From NCBI RefSeq assembly GCF_024211275.1, contig NZ_JAMLDX010000017.1, positions 1-64,000 on the forward strand: a stretch of 64,000 bases of DNA. The letters are read 5' to 3'. Under the pieces are notes generated by a model, which searched no databases, was not told the origin of the DNA, and was given only the letters and a program-made list of their open reading frames with translations. The translations under genes were made by a program, and so were the position numbers. Source of the DNA: Sphingomonas tagetis (GTDB taxonomy: Bacteria > Pseudomonadota > Alphaproteobacteria > Sphingomonadales > Sphingomonadaceae). Shown one piece after another: positions 46,538 to 56,312 of this stretch (positions within the stretch are counted from its first letter, which is position 1; every line of letters begins with the position of its first letter).

Positions 46538-48697
46538 CTAGAAAATCCCCAGAAACTTCTTGCGCTGCTCCTGACGCTCGCCCTTGGAGCGTTTGCCGTC
46601 CTCCGACTTCGCCGTGGTCCCGCGCCCGACATCGTCGCGTGGCCGGCCCTTCACGTCCCGCTGCGCCCGCGCGCTCGCCCCTGCCAATACCGGGCCGCAA
46701 TCGGCCGCCTTGGCGTCACCGACATCGACGAACGCCAGAACCGCCGCCAGCGGATTGACCACCGCGCCCAGCCCCAGTCCGACGCCGGCCCGCGTCACCA
46801 GTTCGGGCGAGATCACATCGATGTTCGGCTCCGCGAAATAGCCGCCAATCCCCACCGGCGACTGGCCCGAGAACAGGCTGAACTTCTTCGAATCCGCGCG
46901 GAACGCCAGATCGAGCGTCTCGTTGCGGAAGCTGAACCCGCCGCGCCCGAGCATCACATTCTTGCGCGTATCGATCAGGATCGGGTCCGCCGCCGCCACA
47001 CCGCCGCGCACGGTGAAGGCGACCAGCCCGCAATTGATCTGCACCGGCTCCTTCAGCTTCTTCTCGAACATCTTCTGGATGAACACGCCGATATCGAGCT
47101 CGGACAGTTCGGTGTTGCGTGTCCACATCGACCCACGCGGGATGATCACCGCGATCCGTCCGTTCGAATTCGCCAGCGACTTGCGCACGCTGTCGCCGAG
47201 CCCGCTCATCTTGACCCGCGCCTTGACCGTGCCGCTGGTCCCCGATTCCTCCACGCCAAAGCCCCTGAGCAACGTCCCCATCGGCGTCGGCGACAGGCGG
47301 ATGTCGTAATCGGTGAACACCGCCGGGTTGCGCGCGTTGATCGTGATGTCCGACGACACCGTCCCGCGCGCCATCGCGAAGTTGAGCGGCGAAAGCGTCA
47401 GCAGCCGGTCGTCGAGCCGCAGCCCCAGCGTGATATCGCTCAACGGCAATTTGTCCGCGCGCACCCGTGCGACCTTCCAGTCGACGCGTGCGTCGAAATT
47501 CTTCAGCGCCTCTACCCGCAGCGGCGCGTCGGGCAGGATGCGCGGCCGCCCCTGCGCCGTCACCACGATGTCGCCCGTCTCCGACTCGCGCGGCGAATAG
47601 CCGACGAACGGTCCGGCATCGACAATGTCGAGCGTCCGCGTCGTCAGGCTGGCGTCAAGGAACAGCCGCGGTTCACCCAGCCGCACCGTCATCCGCCCGG
47701 CCAGATCGCTGTCGCCGAACCGCCCGCGCAGCCTGGTGAAGCGCCACTCATTGCCCTGTTTGGTCAACGCCGAACGCAGCCGATAGGCGCGCGTGTCGGG
47801 CACCGCGATGCCGACGATCGAAAAGGCATCGGCAAGGTTGCTCCCGCGCACATCGGCATGCAGGTCGGCGCCCTCGATCTCGGTCGCGCCGGGCAGGGTG
47901 CCGGTGATGTCCGCCCGCGTCCGCACCGCGTCGATGCGCAGCGCCAGCCGGTTCTCGCCGCCGCGCACGGTCGCGTTCGGCGTGAACAGCGCGCCCGCGA
48001 TCCGGAACGGCGTCCGCCGTGCCTCGCCGCGTCCGGAAAAGCGGATCGCGGTCGTCAGTTCCGTGCCTCGCGCCTCGACCGTATCGATGCCGATGTCGGC
48101 GAAGATCAGCATCGCCGGATCGCGATAGCGCACCCGCGTCCCCGCCACGACCGCGCGGCGGATCAGCGGCAGGTCGAGCGGCTCGCCCTTCGTCTCGCTG
48201 AACGTCCAGCTGTTACGCTCGCGCGCCGCATCCCAGCGCAGGTCGACATTGGCGCCCTGCAGGTCGAGGATGTTCACGCGCCTTTTGCCGAAGATGAAGG
48301 TCAGCGTCGCGACATTCGCCTCGATCCGCTTCGCCTCGAAGAAATTGCCGCGTGACGCCGCCGGCCCGACCCAGGCGGGGTTGGAGACGGTCAGCCCCTC
48401 CGAGACATATTTGAGGTTGAATGGGTTGAAATAGAACTGGAAATCGCCCGCGACCCTCACTTCGCGCCCGCTCGTCTTGCTGACGATCCGCTCGAACGTC
48501 CCCTTCAGAAACCGTCCCTTGGTGATGTACAGGATCGCCCAGGCAAGGAAGATCGCCAGCAGGATGCCACCGATCGCCCGCAAGGTGATGACAAGCCAGC
48601 GCGGCCAGCGGCGCTTTTCTGCGGCTGGCGGCGTGGTCTCTGGCGAATCGACAGGCGTCGCATCCGCCGCGACGATCGGGGCATCCCGGTCGGCCAT
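46538..48697 (-). CDS. AsmA-family protein
   Basis: The 719-residue protein has a cytoplasmic head (about 1-40), one membrane helix (AIGGILLAIFLAWAILYI) and a long periplasmic domain rich in beta strands. The N-terminal AsmA part (FERIVSKTSGREVRVAGDF) and the C-terminal AsmA domain near residue 600 are recognisable. AsmA-like proteins carry phospholipids between membranes or affect outer-membrane assembly. The Lys/Arg-rich tail (TTAKSEDGKRSKGERQEQRK) is unusual. The start at 48697 was chosen because the frame upstream runs through palindromic repeat copy 3. Confidence 0.85.
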   Translation of the reverse strand: MADRDAPIVAADATPVDSPETTPPAAEKRRWPRWLVITLRAIGGILLAIFLAWAILYITKGRFLKGTFERIVSKTSGREVRVAGDFQFYFNPFNLKYVSEGLTVSNPAWVGPAASRGNFFEAKRIEANVATLTFIFGKRRVNILDLQGANVDLRWDAARERNSWTFSETKGEPLDLPLIRRAVVAGTRVRYRDPAMLIFADIGIDTVEARGTELTTAIRFSGRGEARRTPFRIAGALFTPNATVRGGENRLALRIDAVRTRADITGTLPGATEIEGADLHADVRGSNLADAFSIVGIAVPDTRAYRLRSALTKQGNEWRFTRLRGRFGDSDLAGRMTVRLGEPRLFLDASLTTRTLDIVDAGPFVGYSPRESETGDIVVTAQGRPRILPDAPLRVEALKNFDARVDWKVARVRADKLPLSDITLGLRLDDRLLTLSPLNFAMARGTVSSDITINARNPAVFTDYDIRLSPTPMGTLLRGFGVEESGTSGTVKARVKMSGLGDSVRKSLANSNGRIAVIIPRGSMWTRNTELSELDIGVFIQKMFEKKLKEPVQINCGLVAFTVRGGVAAADPILIDTRKNVMLGRGGFSFRNETLDLAFRADSKKFSLFSGQSPVGIGGYFAEPNIDVISPELVTRAGVGLGLGAVVNPLAAVLAFVDVGDAKAADCGPVLAGASARAQRDVKGRPRDDVGRGTTAKSEDGKRSKGERQEQRKKFLGIF

Positions 48698-48761
48698 GAT
48701 GTTGAAAAGACTCGTAACCGTAACAGGTTCCTTGTTTGTGCGGCTCGTTACCGAGCCGGGG

Positions 48762-48846
48762 GCCGCACCAGCCCGCTCCCCCACCCGGCCACCCATCGAA
48801 GATACCCTGAAGTGGGTGGCCGGGTGGGGGAGCGGGCTGGTGCGGC
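48762..48846. repeat. 85-bp palindromic repeat, copy 3
   Basis: Arms 48762-48795 and 48813-48846 (34 bases) are perfect inverted copies around the loop TCGAAGATACCCTGAAG. The complement of this loop (CTTCAGGGTATCTTCGA) closely matches the loop of copy 1, so it is inserted in the opposite orientation. It lies in the 270-base divergent gap between the AsmA and rpmI genes. Confidence 0.92.
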
Positions 48847-48866
48847 GGACGGTTGCAAAACCGTCC
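48847..48866 (+). promoter_or_regulatory. Hairpin with GCAA tetraloop in the rpmI leader
   Basis: GGACGGTT (48847-48854) pairs perfectly with AACCGTCC (48859-48866) around a GCAA loop of GNRA type. It begins on the base after repeat copy 3 and lies 101 bases before rpmI. L20 represses its own operon through leader structures in E. coli and Bacillus; this hairpin is a candidate element, unproven. It also resembles a tRNA-Cys anticodon arm but no T arm follows. Confidence 0.3.
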
Positions 48867-48967
48867 CAAACAAACTAATGGCCCGCCTTTCCGCGATTTC
48901 AGGGACTGCCCGGCTATCAAGGGCTGCCGGGGCCGTCTGTAATCGTCGCGCGTAAAAGGAGACGAAA

Positions 48968-49171
48968 ATGCCCAAGATGAAGACCAAGAGCGGTGTGAAG
49001 AAGCGATTCAAATTCACCGCGACCGGCCTGGTGAAGCACGGCGTTGCCGGCAAGCGTCACCGGCTGTCCAGCCATAACGCGAAGTATATTCGCACCAACC
49101 GCGGCACGTCGGTCCTGTCCGAAGCTGATGCCGGCCATGTGCGCCTCTGGGCGCCCTACGGCCTCAAGTAA
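48968..49171 (+). CDS. rpmI: 50S ribosomal protein L35
   Basis: This is a 67-residue ribosomal protein with the family's opening MPKMKTKSGVKKRF and the basic GKRHRLSSHNAKY. It binds 23S rRNA late in assembly. AAAGGAG lies nine bases before the ATG. It precedes rplT by ten bases. infC, which usually lies just upstream in other bacteria, is not here. Confidence 0.98.
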   Translation: MPKMKTKSGVKKRFKFTATGLVKHGVAGKRHRLSSHNAKYIRTNRGTSVLSEADAGHVRLWAPYGLK

Positions 49172-49181
49172 GGAATAGACC

Positions 49182-49547
49182 ATGGCACGAGTCAAACGGG
49201 GTGTAACCACCCGCGCCAAGCACAAGAATATTCTTGAGCAGGCCAAGGGCTATCGCGGTCGTCGCAAGAACACGATCCGCGTCGCGCGTCAGGCGGTCGA
49301 AAAGGCCGGCCAGTACGCCTATCGCGACCGCAAGGTAAAGAAGCGCAGCTTCCGCGCGCTCTGGATCCAGCGCATCAACGCCGGCGTCCGCGCCGAGGGC
49401 CTGAGCTACTCGCAGTTCATGCACGGCCTCAAGTTGGCGGGCATCGAGCTGGACCGGAAGGTCCTGGCCGATATTGCGATGCACGAGGGCGAAGCGTTTA
49501 CCGCCATCATCGCACAGGCGAAGGCGGCGCTGCCCCAGGCCGCCTGA
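49182..49547 (+). CDS. rplT: 50S ribosomal protein L20
   Basis: The 121-residue protein is the normal length and begins [40 protein letters not shown] and [11 protein letters not shown] are conserved. L20 is needed early in 50S assembly and is an autogenous regulator in other bacteria. It ends 25 bases before a strong terminator. Confidence 0.98.
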   Translation: MARVKRGVTTRAKHKNILEQAKGYRGRRKNTIRVARQAVEKAGQYAYRDRKVKKRSFRALWIQRINAGVRAEGLSYSQFMHGLKLAGIELDRKVLADIAMHEGEAFTAIIAQAKAALPQAA

Positions 49548-49572
49548 AGCGACCTGTAGCGACCGAAATATG

Positions 49573-49603
49573 GGGCGCCGGTGGCAACACCGGCGCCCTT
49601 TTT
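49573..49603 (+). terminator. Rho-independent terminator after rplT
   Basis: GGGCGCCGGTG (49573-49583) pairs perfectly with CACCGGCGCCC (49588-49598) around a GCAA tetraloop and is followed by five T residues. It ends the rpmI-rplT transcript before the LysE gene. Confidence 0.92.
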
Positions 49604-49627
49604 CTTGGACCCGGGAAGGACGACCCG

Positions 49628-50251
49628 ATGACGCTCCAGACCTGGTGGCTCTACGTCACCGCCGTGTTCCTGATCTCCGCGACGCCGGGACCGAACATGC
49701 TCCACGTCATGGTGCAGAGCATCCATCACGGCGCACGCCGTTCGACCGCGTCGATGGCCGGGCTGATGACCGCAAACCTCGTCTGCCTGATCGCATCGGC
49801 CGCAGGCCTCGGCGCGCTGCTCAAGGCGTCGCCGCTGCTGTTCGACGTGCTGCGCTATGCCGGCGTCGGCTATCTCGTCTGGCTCGGCGTCAAGGCGTGG
49901 CGCGCGCCGGTGGGCGGCGGCGAGGACGCCGGCAGACCCCCGCACACGCCATCGCTTCCCGCGATGTTCGCCGCCGCGCTCGGCACCGGTTTCGCCAACC
50001 CCAAGCTGATCGTCTTCGCTGCCGCGCTGTTCCCGCAGTTCATCGACACCAGCGCGCCCTTCGCGCCGCAGCTCGCGGTCCTGATCGTCAGCTTCACCGC
50101 GATCGAGACCTTCTGGTTCATGGCCTATGCGCTCGGCGGCCGCTCGCTCGCCGCCTGGCTCGCCCCGGCCAACCGCCAGCGCATCTTCAACCGCGTGACC
50201 GGCGCGATGTTCGTCGGCTTCGGCGCGGCGTTGCTGGGGAGCCGCGTCTAA
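49628..50251 (+). CDS. LysE/RhtB-family exporter
   Basis: The 207-residue protein has six membrane helices and the family motif LISATPGPNMLHVM in the first helix-loop. AALGTGFANPKLIVFAAALFPQF and the closing helix RIFNRVTGAMFVGFGAALLG are also typical. Members export amino acids such as lysine or homoserine lactone; the substrate is unknown. A GGGAAGG site precedes the ATG. It is interposed between rplT and pheS, which are usually close neighbours. Confidence 0.9.
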   Translation: MTLQTWWLYVTAVFLISATPGPNMLHVMVQSIHHGARRSTASMAGLMTANLVCLIASAAGLGALLKASPLLFDVLRYAGVGYLVWLGVKAWRAPVGGGEDAGRPPHTPSLPAMFAAALGTGFANPKLIVFAAALFPQFIDTSAPFAPQLAVLIVSFTAIETFWFMAYALGGRSLAAWLAPANRQRIFNRVTGAMFVGFGAALLGSRV

Positions 50252-50309
50252 GCCTTGACCTTCGCCCCGGACTGCGGTTCGGGCCATTGCGACAACGAAC
50301 GGAACGCAA

Positions 50310-51398
50310 ATGACCGATCTCGACCAACTCAAGGCCGACCTGCTCGCCGCGATCGATGCCTCGTCCGGCCTCGACGCGCTCGACGCGGTGCGCGTGCAGG
50401 CGCTCGGCAAGCAGGGCGCGGTCACCGGGCTGCTCAAGACGCTCGGGCAGATGAGCCCCGAGGCGCGTCAGGAAACCGGTCCGCGCATCCACGGCCTGCG
50501 CGAAGCCGTCACCGACGCCATCGCCGCGCGTAAGGCAAGCCTCGAAGGGTCGGCGCTCGAGGCGAAGCTCGCCAGCGAGACGATCGACCTCACATTGCCC
50601 GCCGATGCCGTTCCCGCGGGCAGCGTCCACCCGATCAGTCAGGTGATGGACGAGCTCGCAGAAATCTTCGCCGACTTAGGCTTCGCGGTCGCCACCGGGC
50701 CGGAGATCGAGGACGACTGGCATAATTTCACCGCGCTCAACATTCCGGAGACGCATCCGGCGCGCGCGATGCACGACACCTTCTACCTCGCCGGCGAGCA
50801 CGAACAGCCGATGGTGCTGCGCACGCACACCTCGCCCGTGCAGATCCGCACCATGACCTCGACGCCCCCGCCGATCCGCATCATCGCGCCCGGCCGCGTC
50901 TATCGCAGCGACAGCGACGCCACGCACACCCCGATGTTCCACCAGATCGAGGGGCTGGTGATCGACAAGGGGCTGACGCTCGGCCACCTCAAATGGACGC
51001 TGGAGACCTTCCTCAAGGCCTATTTCGAGCGCGACGACATCGTCCTGCGCCTGCGCCCGAGCTATTTCCCGTTCACCGAACCCTCGGTCGAGGTCGATGT
51101 CGGCTACACGCTCATCAAGGGCAAGCGCGTCATCGGCGGCGGCGGCGACACCGCGACAGGCGGCTGGATGGAGGTGCTCGGCTCCGGCATGGTCCACCGC
51201 AAGGTGATCGAGGCGTGCGGACTCGATCCCAATGAATGGCAGGGCTTCGCCTTCGGCACCGGCGTCGATCGCCTCGCCATGCTCAAATACGGAATGGACG
51301 ATCTGCGCGCCTTTTTCGACGGCGACCTGCGCTGGCTCAAACATTACGGCTTCTCGGCGCTCGATGTGCCCACGCTGAGCGGAGGAGTCGGCGCATGA
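50310..51398 (+). CDS. pheS: Phenylalanyl-tRNA synthetase alpha subunit
   Basis: The 362-residue class II synthetase subunit has an N-terminal coiled coil (about 1-90). Motif 2 lies near [17 protein letters not shown], with [12 protein letters not shown], and motif 3 in [19 protein letters not shown]. It forms the catalytic half of PheRS. Its stop overlaps the pheT start (ATGA), and GGAGGAG within its last codons is the pheT ribosome-binding site. Confidence 0.97.
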   Translation: MTDLDQLKADLLAAIDASSGLDALDAVRVQALGKQGAVTGLLKTLGQMSPEARQETGPRIHGLREAVTDAIAARKASLEGSALEAKLASETIDLTLPADAVPAGSVHPISQVMDELAEIFADLGFAVATGPEIEDDWHNFTALNIPETHPARAMHDTFYLAGEHEQPMVLRTHTSPVQIRTMTSTPPPIRIIAPGRVYRSDSDATHTPMFHQIEGLVIDKGLTLGHLKWTLETFLKAYFERDDIVLRLRPSYFPFTEPSVEVDVGYTLIKGKRVIGGGGDTATGGWMEVLGSGMVHRKVIEACGLDPNEWQGFAFGTGVDRLAMLKYGMDDLRAFFDGDLRWLKHYGFSALDVPTLSGGVGA

Positions 51399-53911
51399 AG
51401 TTCACCCTCTCCTGGCTCAAGGACCATCTCGACACCGACGCCTCGGTCGAGACGATCGCCGCCACGCTCAACCGCATCGGCATCGAGGTCGAGGGCGTGA
51501 CCGACGCCGGCGCCGCGCTCGCCCCATTCCGCATCGCGCGTGTGGTCAGCGCCGAGCGCCACCCGCAGGCCGATAAGCTGCAAGTGCTGATGGTCGATGC
51601 CGGCCCCGACTATAATGGCGGCCAGCCGGTGCAGGTCGTGTGCGGCGCGCCGAACGCAGAAGCGTATATGTACGGCGTGTTCGCGCCGCCGGGCACCTAT
51701 GTCCCAGGCAGCGGCATCACGATCAGGGAATCGGCGATTCGCGGCGTCGAGAGCTTCGGCATGATGTGCTCGACGCGCGAGCTGGGGCTGGGCGACGAGC
51801 ATGACGGCATCATCTCGCTGCCCGATCACAGCCCGCTGCCGGTGCAGGGCACACCCTATGCCGACTATGCCGGGCTCAACGATCCGGTGTTCGACGTCTC
51901 GATCACGCCCAACCGCCCGGATTGCATGGGCGTGCGTGGCATTGCGCGCGATCTGGCGGCCGCCGGGCTGGGCACGCTGGTCGAATACACGATCAGCTTC
52001 CATCCGGACGCGTACTGGCCGTGGTACAATGTGCGCGAAAAGGCGGGCGATCCGATCCCGCACATCAAGCTCGATGCCGCGCCGCCCAAGGTGCGGATCG
52101 AGGATGCCGAAGGCTGCCCACGCTTCTACGCCCAGCGCCTGACCGGCTGCACTAATCGCGAGTCACCCGAATGGCTTCAGCGCCGGCTGCGTGCGATCGG
52201 TCAGAAGCCGATCTCGGCGCTCGTCGATGTCACCAACTATTTCACCGTCGATGTCGGGCGCCCGCTGCACGTCTATGACGAAGCCAAGCTCAGCGGCTCG
52301 CTGGTGGCGCGCAAGGCGAAGCCGGGCGAGAACGTGCTGGCACTCAACGGCAAGACTTACACGCTCGACGAGACGATGACCGTGATCGCCGACGACGTCG
52401 CGGTCCACGATATCGGCGGCATCATGGGCGGCGAGCATTCTGGCGTTTCGGAGACGACCACGGACGTGGTGATCGAATGCGCCTATTTCGCGCCGGACAC
52501 GATCGCGCGCACCGGCCAGAAACTCAACCTCACCAGCGACGCGCGCCAGCGCTTCGAGCGCGGCGTCGATCCGTGCATCATGTATGATGGCCTCTACATG
52601 GCGACGCGGCTGATGCACGACATCTGCGGCGGCACCGCCAGCGGCATCATCGAGGCCGAGGCCCGCGACATCGCGCTGCCGCAGCCGGTCGCCTATGATC
52701 CGTCGCTGGCGGAAACGCTCGGCGGCCTCGCGCTGCCCGACAAGCAACAGCACGAGATTCTCGACTCGCTCGGTTTCTGGCTGATCGACGACGCCGGCGA
52801 GCAGTTCTGGCTGCATGACGGCACGCCGGACGCGCCCTGGATTGTCGGCGTGCCCAGCTGGCGGCCCGACATCGACGGCCCCGCCGATATCGTCGAGGAA
52901 GTGATCCGCATCGCCGGCATCGACAACGTCCCCTCGACCCCGCTGCCGCGCGCGCCCGGCGTCGCCAAACCCACTGCCACGCCCGAGCAGAAGCTCGAAC
53001 GCCGCCTGCGCCGCACCGCCGCCGCGCGCGGCCTCAACGAAGCGGTGACGTGGAGCTTCATCGCCGAGCAGGAAGCGGCAGCGGTCGGCGGCGGCGCGTG
53101 GAGCCTCGCCAATCCGATCAGCGAGGACCTCAAGGTCATGCGCCCCTCGCTGCTCCCCGGCCTGCTGATGGCCGCCGGACGCAACTTGAAGCGCGGCGCC
53201 ACCAGCGTCCGCCTGTTCGAACTCGGCCGCCGCTACCTCGCCGATGGCGAGCGCCTGACGCTCACCGCCCTGCTCACCGGCGACAGGACGCCGCGCGGCT
53301 GGGCGAGCGGCAAGGCGCAACCCTTCACCGCCTATGACGCCAAGGCCGAAGCGCTCGCGTTGCTCGAAGCCGCCGGCGCCCCGGCCGGCAATCTGCAGGT
53401 CATGGGCGAAGCCGGCGATGCCTGGCACCCCGGCCAGTCCGCCACGCTGCGCCTCGGCCCCAAGACCGTGCTGGCGAGCTTCGGCATGCTCCACCCGGCT
53501 TTGCTCAAGGCGTTCGACCTCGACGGTCCCGCCGCCGCGGTCGAGATCTTCCTCGACGCGATCCCCGCCAAGCGCGGCGGCGCCAATGAAAGAGGGGGGG
53601 GCTTCATGCGCCCCGCCTACACGCCCCCGGCATTGCAGGCCGTCACCCGCGACTTCGCCTTCCTCGTCCCCGACGCGCTCGCCGCGGGCGACCTCGTCCG
53701 CGCAATCAGGGGCGCGGACAAGGCGGCGATCACCGATGCCCGCCTGTTCGACCTGTTCACCGGCGCTGGCGTCGAGGAAGGACACAAGAGCCTCGCCATC
53801 GAAGTCACGCTGCAACCCGGCGACAAGAGCTTCACCGACGCAGAGCTGAAAGCGATCGCCGACAAGATCGTGGCGGCGGCAAGCAAGCTCGGCGCGACCT
53901 TGAGGGGCTAA
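51395..53911 (+). CDS. pheT: Phenylalanyl-tRNA synthetase beta subunit
   Basis: The 838-residue subunit is longer than the usual 790-805. It begins [20 protein letters not shown]. The EMAP/tRNA-binding domain (about 40-160) has [20 protein letters not shown]. The B3/4 editing domain follows, then B5, and the C-terminal FDX-ACB domain starts around [17 protein letters not shown] stretch near 192-222 ([19 protein letters not shown]) is extra relative to the short linker I expect there. It is coupled to pheS. The length difference might be clade-specific. Confidence 0.95.
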   Translation: MKFTLSWLKDHLDTDASVETIAATLNRIGIEVEGVTDAGAALAPFRIARVVSAERHPQADKLQVLMVDAGPDYNGGQPVQVVCGAPNAEAYMYGVFAPPGTYVPGSGITIRESAIRGVESFGMMCSTRELGLGDEHDGIISLPDHSPLPVQGTPYADYAGLNDPVFDVSITPNRPDCMGVRGIARDLAAAGLGTLVEYTISFHPDAYWPWYNVREKAGDPIPHIKLDAAPPKVRIEDAEGCPRFYAQRLTGCTNRESPEWLQRRLRAIGQKPISALVDVTNYFTVDVGRPLHVYDEAKLSGSLVARKAKPGENVLALNGKTYTLDETMTVIADDVAVHDIGGIMGGEHSGVSETTTDVVIECAYFAPDTIARTGQKLNLTSDARQRFERGVDPCIMYDGLYMATRLMHDICGGTASGIIEAEARDIALPQPVAYDPSLAETLGGLALPDKQQHEILDSLGFWLIDDAGEQFWLHDGTPDAPWIVGVPSWRPDIDGPADIVEEVIRIAGIDNVPSTPLPRAPGVAKPTATPEQKLERRLRRTAAARGLNEAVTWSFIAEQEAAAVGGGAWSLANPISEDLKVMRPSLLPGLLMAAGRNLKRGATSVRLFELGRRYLADGERLTLTALLTGDRTPRGWASGKAQPFTAYDAKAEALALLEAAGAPAGNLQVMGEAGDAWHPGQSATLRLGPKTVLASFGMLHPALLKAFDLDGPAAAVEIFLDAIPAKRGGANERGGGFMRPAYTPPALQAVTRDFAFLVPDALAAGDLVRAIRGADKAAITDARLFDLFTGAGVEEGHKSLAIEVTLQPGDKSFTDAELKAIADKIVAAASKLGATLRG

Positions 53912-53921
53912 CCCCCAAACC

Positions 53922-54028
53922 CGTCACCCCGGCCTTGTGCCGGGGTCCGCCGGGCGGCAAGCAATGCCCGCAAGGTTCAATCCCCGCCCTCGCGGCACCG
54001 CGGACCCCGGCACAAGGCCGGGGTGACG
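53922..54028. repeat. 107-bp sphingomonad intergenic palindrome, copy C
   Basis: CGTCACCCCGGCCTTGTGCC at the left end is matched by GGCACAAGGCCGGGGTGACG at the right, a perfect inverted repeat. It separates pheT from the SDR gene; the next ATG is 15 bases after it. Copies A and B are at 16533-16640 and 45600-45707. Confidence 0.88.
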
Positions 54029-54043
54029 AAGGAGTGAGTAAGA

Positions 54044-54790
54044 ATGCGCACCGCCCTCATCACCGGCGCGACCTCGGGCTTCGGCGAGGCCGCGTCGCGC
54101 CTGTTCACCGCCGCCGGCTGGCGCGTCATCGGCACCGGCCGCCGCGCCGACCGGCTCGAAGCGCTGGCCAAGGAGCTCGGCGACGACAAATTCCACCCGG
54201 CGGTCTTCGACATCCGCGACGAAGCCGCGCGCGACGCCGCGCTCGACAATCTGCCCGAGGCGTTTCGCGGCATCGACCTGCTCGTCAACAATGCCGGCCT
54301 CGCGCTCGGCACGCACACCGCCCAGACCGCCGATCTCGGCAACTGGAAGGTGATGATCGACACCAATGTCACCGCGCTCGTCTCGATCACGCACAAGCTC
54401 TTGCCGCTGCTGATCGAGCGCAAGGGCGCGGTCATCAACCTCTCGTCGGTCGCCGCGACCTACCCCTATCTCGGCGGCAATGTGTATGGCGGCACCAAGG
54501 CGTTCGTGCATCAGTTCAGCCTGTCGCTGCGCTCAGACCTCGCCGGCACCGGCGTGCGCGTGACCTCGATCGAGCCGGGCATGGCCGAGACCGAATTCAC
54601 CCTCGTCCGCACCGGCAGCCAGGACGCGTCGGACAAGCTCTATGGCGGCGCCGATCCGATGACCGCCGAGGACATCGCCGGCATGATCCTGTGGGTCGCG
54701 TCGCTCCCGCCGCACCTCAACATCAACACGATGGAGATGATGCCGGTCAACCAGAGCTTCGCCGGCTTCGCGGTCCACCGCGCGGGCTAG
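54044..54790 (+). CDS. SDR oxidoreductase, YdfG-like
   Basis: The 248-residue classical SDR begins MRTALITGATSGFGEAASRLF. NNAGLALGTHTAQTADL and INLSSVAATYPYLGGNVYGGTKAF follow, with the catalytic Ser, Tyr and Lys. These segments closely match the NADP-dependent 3-hydroxy acid dehydrogenase YdfG, which acts on 3-hydroxyisobutyrate, serine and malonic semialdehyde. Its last four bases overlap the convergent crtB gene. Confidence 0.88.
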   Translation: MRTALITGATSGFGEAASRLFTAAGWRVIGTGRRADRLEALAKELGDDKFHPAVFDIRDEAARDAALDNLPEAFRGIDLLVNNAGLALGTHTAQTADLGNWKVMIDTNVTALVSITHKLLPLLIERKGAVINLSSVAATYPYLGGNVYGGTKAFVHQFSLSLRSDLAGTGVRVTSIEPGMAETEFTLVRTGSQDASDKLYGGADPMTAEDIAGMILWVASLPPHLNINTMEMMPVNQSFAGFAVHRAG

Positions 54791-55734
54791 TCCCGCGGCC
54801 GCGTCCACAGCCCCTCGGGCCGCGGTTTGGGCGGATACAGTGCGCGCCGCAGCGCCGCCTGTCCCGCCGCCGCGGCGATCCACCCCGCCTTCTGCCACCC
54901 GCTCGTCCTCGCGCGATGGTCCCAGGCATGCGCGCCGCGCGTCACCACTTCGCGCGCGATATCGCCATAGATGCCCGCCGCCGCCAGCACCGCCCAGGCC
55001 GAGCGAAAGCCCAGCGCCGGCGTGCCCCGCCGCGCGCTCGCGCCATAATCCTCGGCCATCTCGCCCAGCCATCTGGCGATCACCACCAGCCGCGGGCGGA
55101 AGGGCGGCTTCATGTGCTGGCCGGGCGGAATGTCCATCTCGACCAGCCATTCGACCGGCAGGTAACAGCGCCCGATCCGGTCATCAGCCTCGATATCGCG
55201 CGCGATGTTCGCCAGCTGGAACGCCAGCCCCAGATCGCACGCCCGATCCAGCGTCGCCTCGTCATCGGGCGACACCCCCATCACCACCGCCATCATGCAC
55301 CCGACCGCACCCGCGACATGGTAGCAATAGCGCAACAGATCGGCCTCCGACCGCGGCATCCAGCCCTTCGCGTCGAGCGCGAACCCCTCGACCAGATCGT
55401 GCGCGAAGCGATGCGGCATGCGCGTCTCCTTCGCCACGATCCTGAGCGCATCGAACGCCGGATCGCCGGTCCATTCGCCCGCCAGCGCCTGCCCGGTCAG
55501 CGCCCTGATCCGCGCCAGCCGCGCCGCCGGATCGGCCACCGGCGCAGCGTCATGCCCCAGCACCTGCCCGTCGGCGAGATCGTCGCACTCGCGGCACCAG
55601 GCATAGAGCAGCCACGCCCGCTCGCGCGTCGCCGCGTCGAACAGCTGGCTCGCCGCCGCGAAGCTCTTCGATCCGCGCGCGATGCTCTCCCGCGCCGCCG
55701 CCACCACCGACGCGCGGGTCGGCCCCGAACTCAC
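54787..55734 (-). CDS. crtB: Phytoene synthase
   Basis: The 315-residue squalene/phytoene synthase condenses two geranylgeranyl diphosphates to phytoene. Its two Asp-rich sites are WCRECDDLADG (about 46-56) and LANIARDIEADDRIGRCYLP, with a basic GSKSFAAASQLF near the start. Length and motifs match sphingomonad CrtB. Its ATGA start overlaps the LOG-like gene, so it is the last gene of crtY-crtI-LOG-crtB. crtE, needed for the substrate, is not in the window. Confidence 0.95.
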   Translation of the reverse strand: MSSGPTRASVVAAARESIARGSKSFAAASQLFDAATRERAWLLYAWCRECDDLADGQVLGHDAAPVADPAARLARIRALTGQALAGEWTGDPAFDALRIVAKETRMPHRFAHDLVEGFALDAKGWMPRSEADLLRYCYHVAGAVGCMMAVVMGVSPDDEATLDRACDLGLAFQLANIARDIEADDRIGRCYLPVEWLVEMDIPPGQHMKPPFRPRLVVIARWLGEMAEDYGASARRGTPALGFRSAWAVLAAAGIYGDIAREVVTRGAHAWDHRARTSGWQKAGWIAAAAGQAALRRALYPPKPRPEGLWTRPRD

Positions 55735-56312
55735 AAGTCCTTGCTGCCGATCTGCCCAATCGTCGTCGCGGGCACATGGCTACCCATCCGCCGCAGCAGT
55801 CCCTCGAGCGAATGATCGACGATCAGCAGCGACTGGTGCTGCGGCCGCAAAAAGCCGACCTCGCCCATCTTGCGCACGAACTCGATCAGCCCGTCATAAT
55901 AGCCCGCGACGTTGAGCAGCCCGACCGGCTTGGCATGATAGCCGATCTGCGCCCAGCTCATCGCCTCCCACAGCTCGTCCATCGTCCCGGTCCCGCCGGG
56001 CAAGGTGATGAAGCCGTCGCTCAGGTCGGTGAACGCCTGCTTGCGCTCGTGCATGGTCCGCACGACATGCAGCTCGGTGCAGCCGCGATGTGCCACTTCG
56101 GCATCGACCAGCGCCTGCGGGATCACCCCGATCACCTCGCCACCCGTCGCCAGCGCCGCATCCGCGACCGCGCCCATCAGCCCCAGCCGCCCGCCGCCAT
56201 AGACCACCCCGATCCCGCGCTCGGCCAGGCTGCGACCGACAAAGCGCGCATTCTCCATATAGACCGGATCGCCCGGCGTCGCCGAACCGCAATAGATCGC
56301 AAGCCGTTTCAC
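55731..56312 (-). CDS. LOG-family nucleoside 5'-monophosphate phosphoribohydrolase
   Basis: The 193-residue Rossmann protein begins MKRLAIYCGSATPGDPVY and has the LOG signature YGGGRLGLMG and LPGGTGTMDELWEAMSW (PGGxGTxxE). In plants LOG frees active cytokinins from their nucleotides; bacterial homologues have similar phosphoribohydrolase activity, but the physiological substrate is unclear. It overlaps crtI and crtB by four bases each, so it is embedded in the carotenoid operon. A direct carotenoid role is not indicated by its fold. Confidence 0.9.
   Translation of the reverse strand: MKRLAIYCGSATPGDPVYMENARFVGRSLAERGIGVVYGGGRLGLMGAVADAALATGGEVIGVIPQALVDAEVAHRGCTELHVVRTMHERKQAFTDLSDGFITLPGGTGTMDELWEAMSWAQIGYHAKPVGLLNVAGYYDGLIEFVRKMGEVGFLRPQHQSLLIVDHSLEGLLRRMGSHVPATTIGQIGSKDL

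Noticed and set aside
48814..48900. Possible tRNA-Cys (GGCCGGGTGG... then GGTTGCAAAACC with a GCA anticodon)
   Set aside because: The anticodon-like hairpin pairs as an 8-bp stem with a four-base loop rather than a 5-bp stem with seven bases. No GTTCGA T arm or acceptor partner follows, and the D-arm-like part is simply repeat copy 3.
53935..55815. 626-codon plus-strand frame over the SDR and crtB
   Set aside because: It crosses palindrome copy C, overlaps two genes with strong motifs and has only low-complexity Arg/Pro composition.
55731..56312. Lysine decarboxylase annotation for the LOG-like gene
   Set aside because: The PGGxGTxxE motif marks LOG phosphoribohydrolases. The older lysine decarboxylase label for this fold is not supported, and no PLP lysine motif is present.
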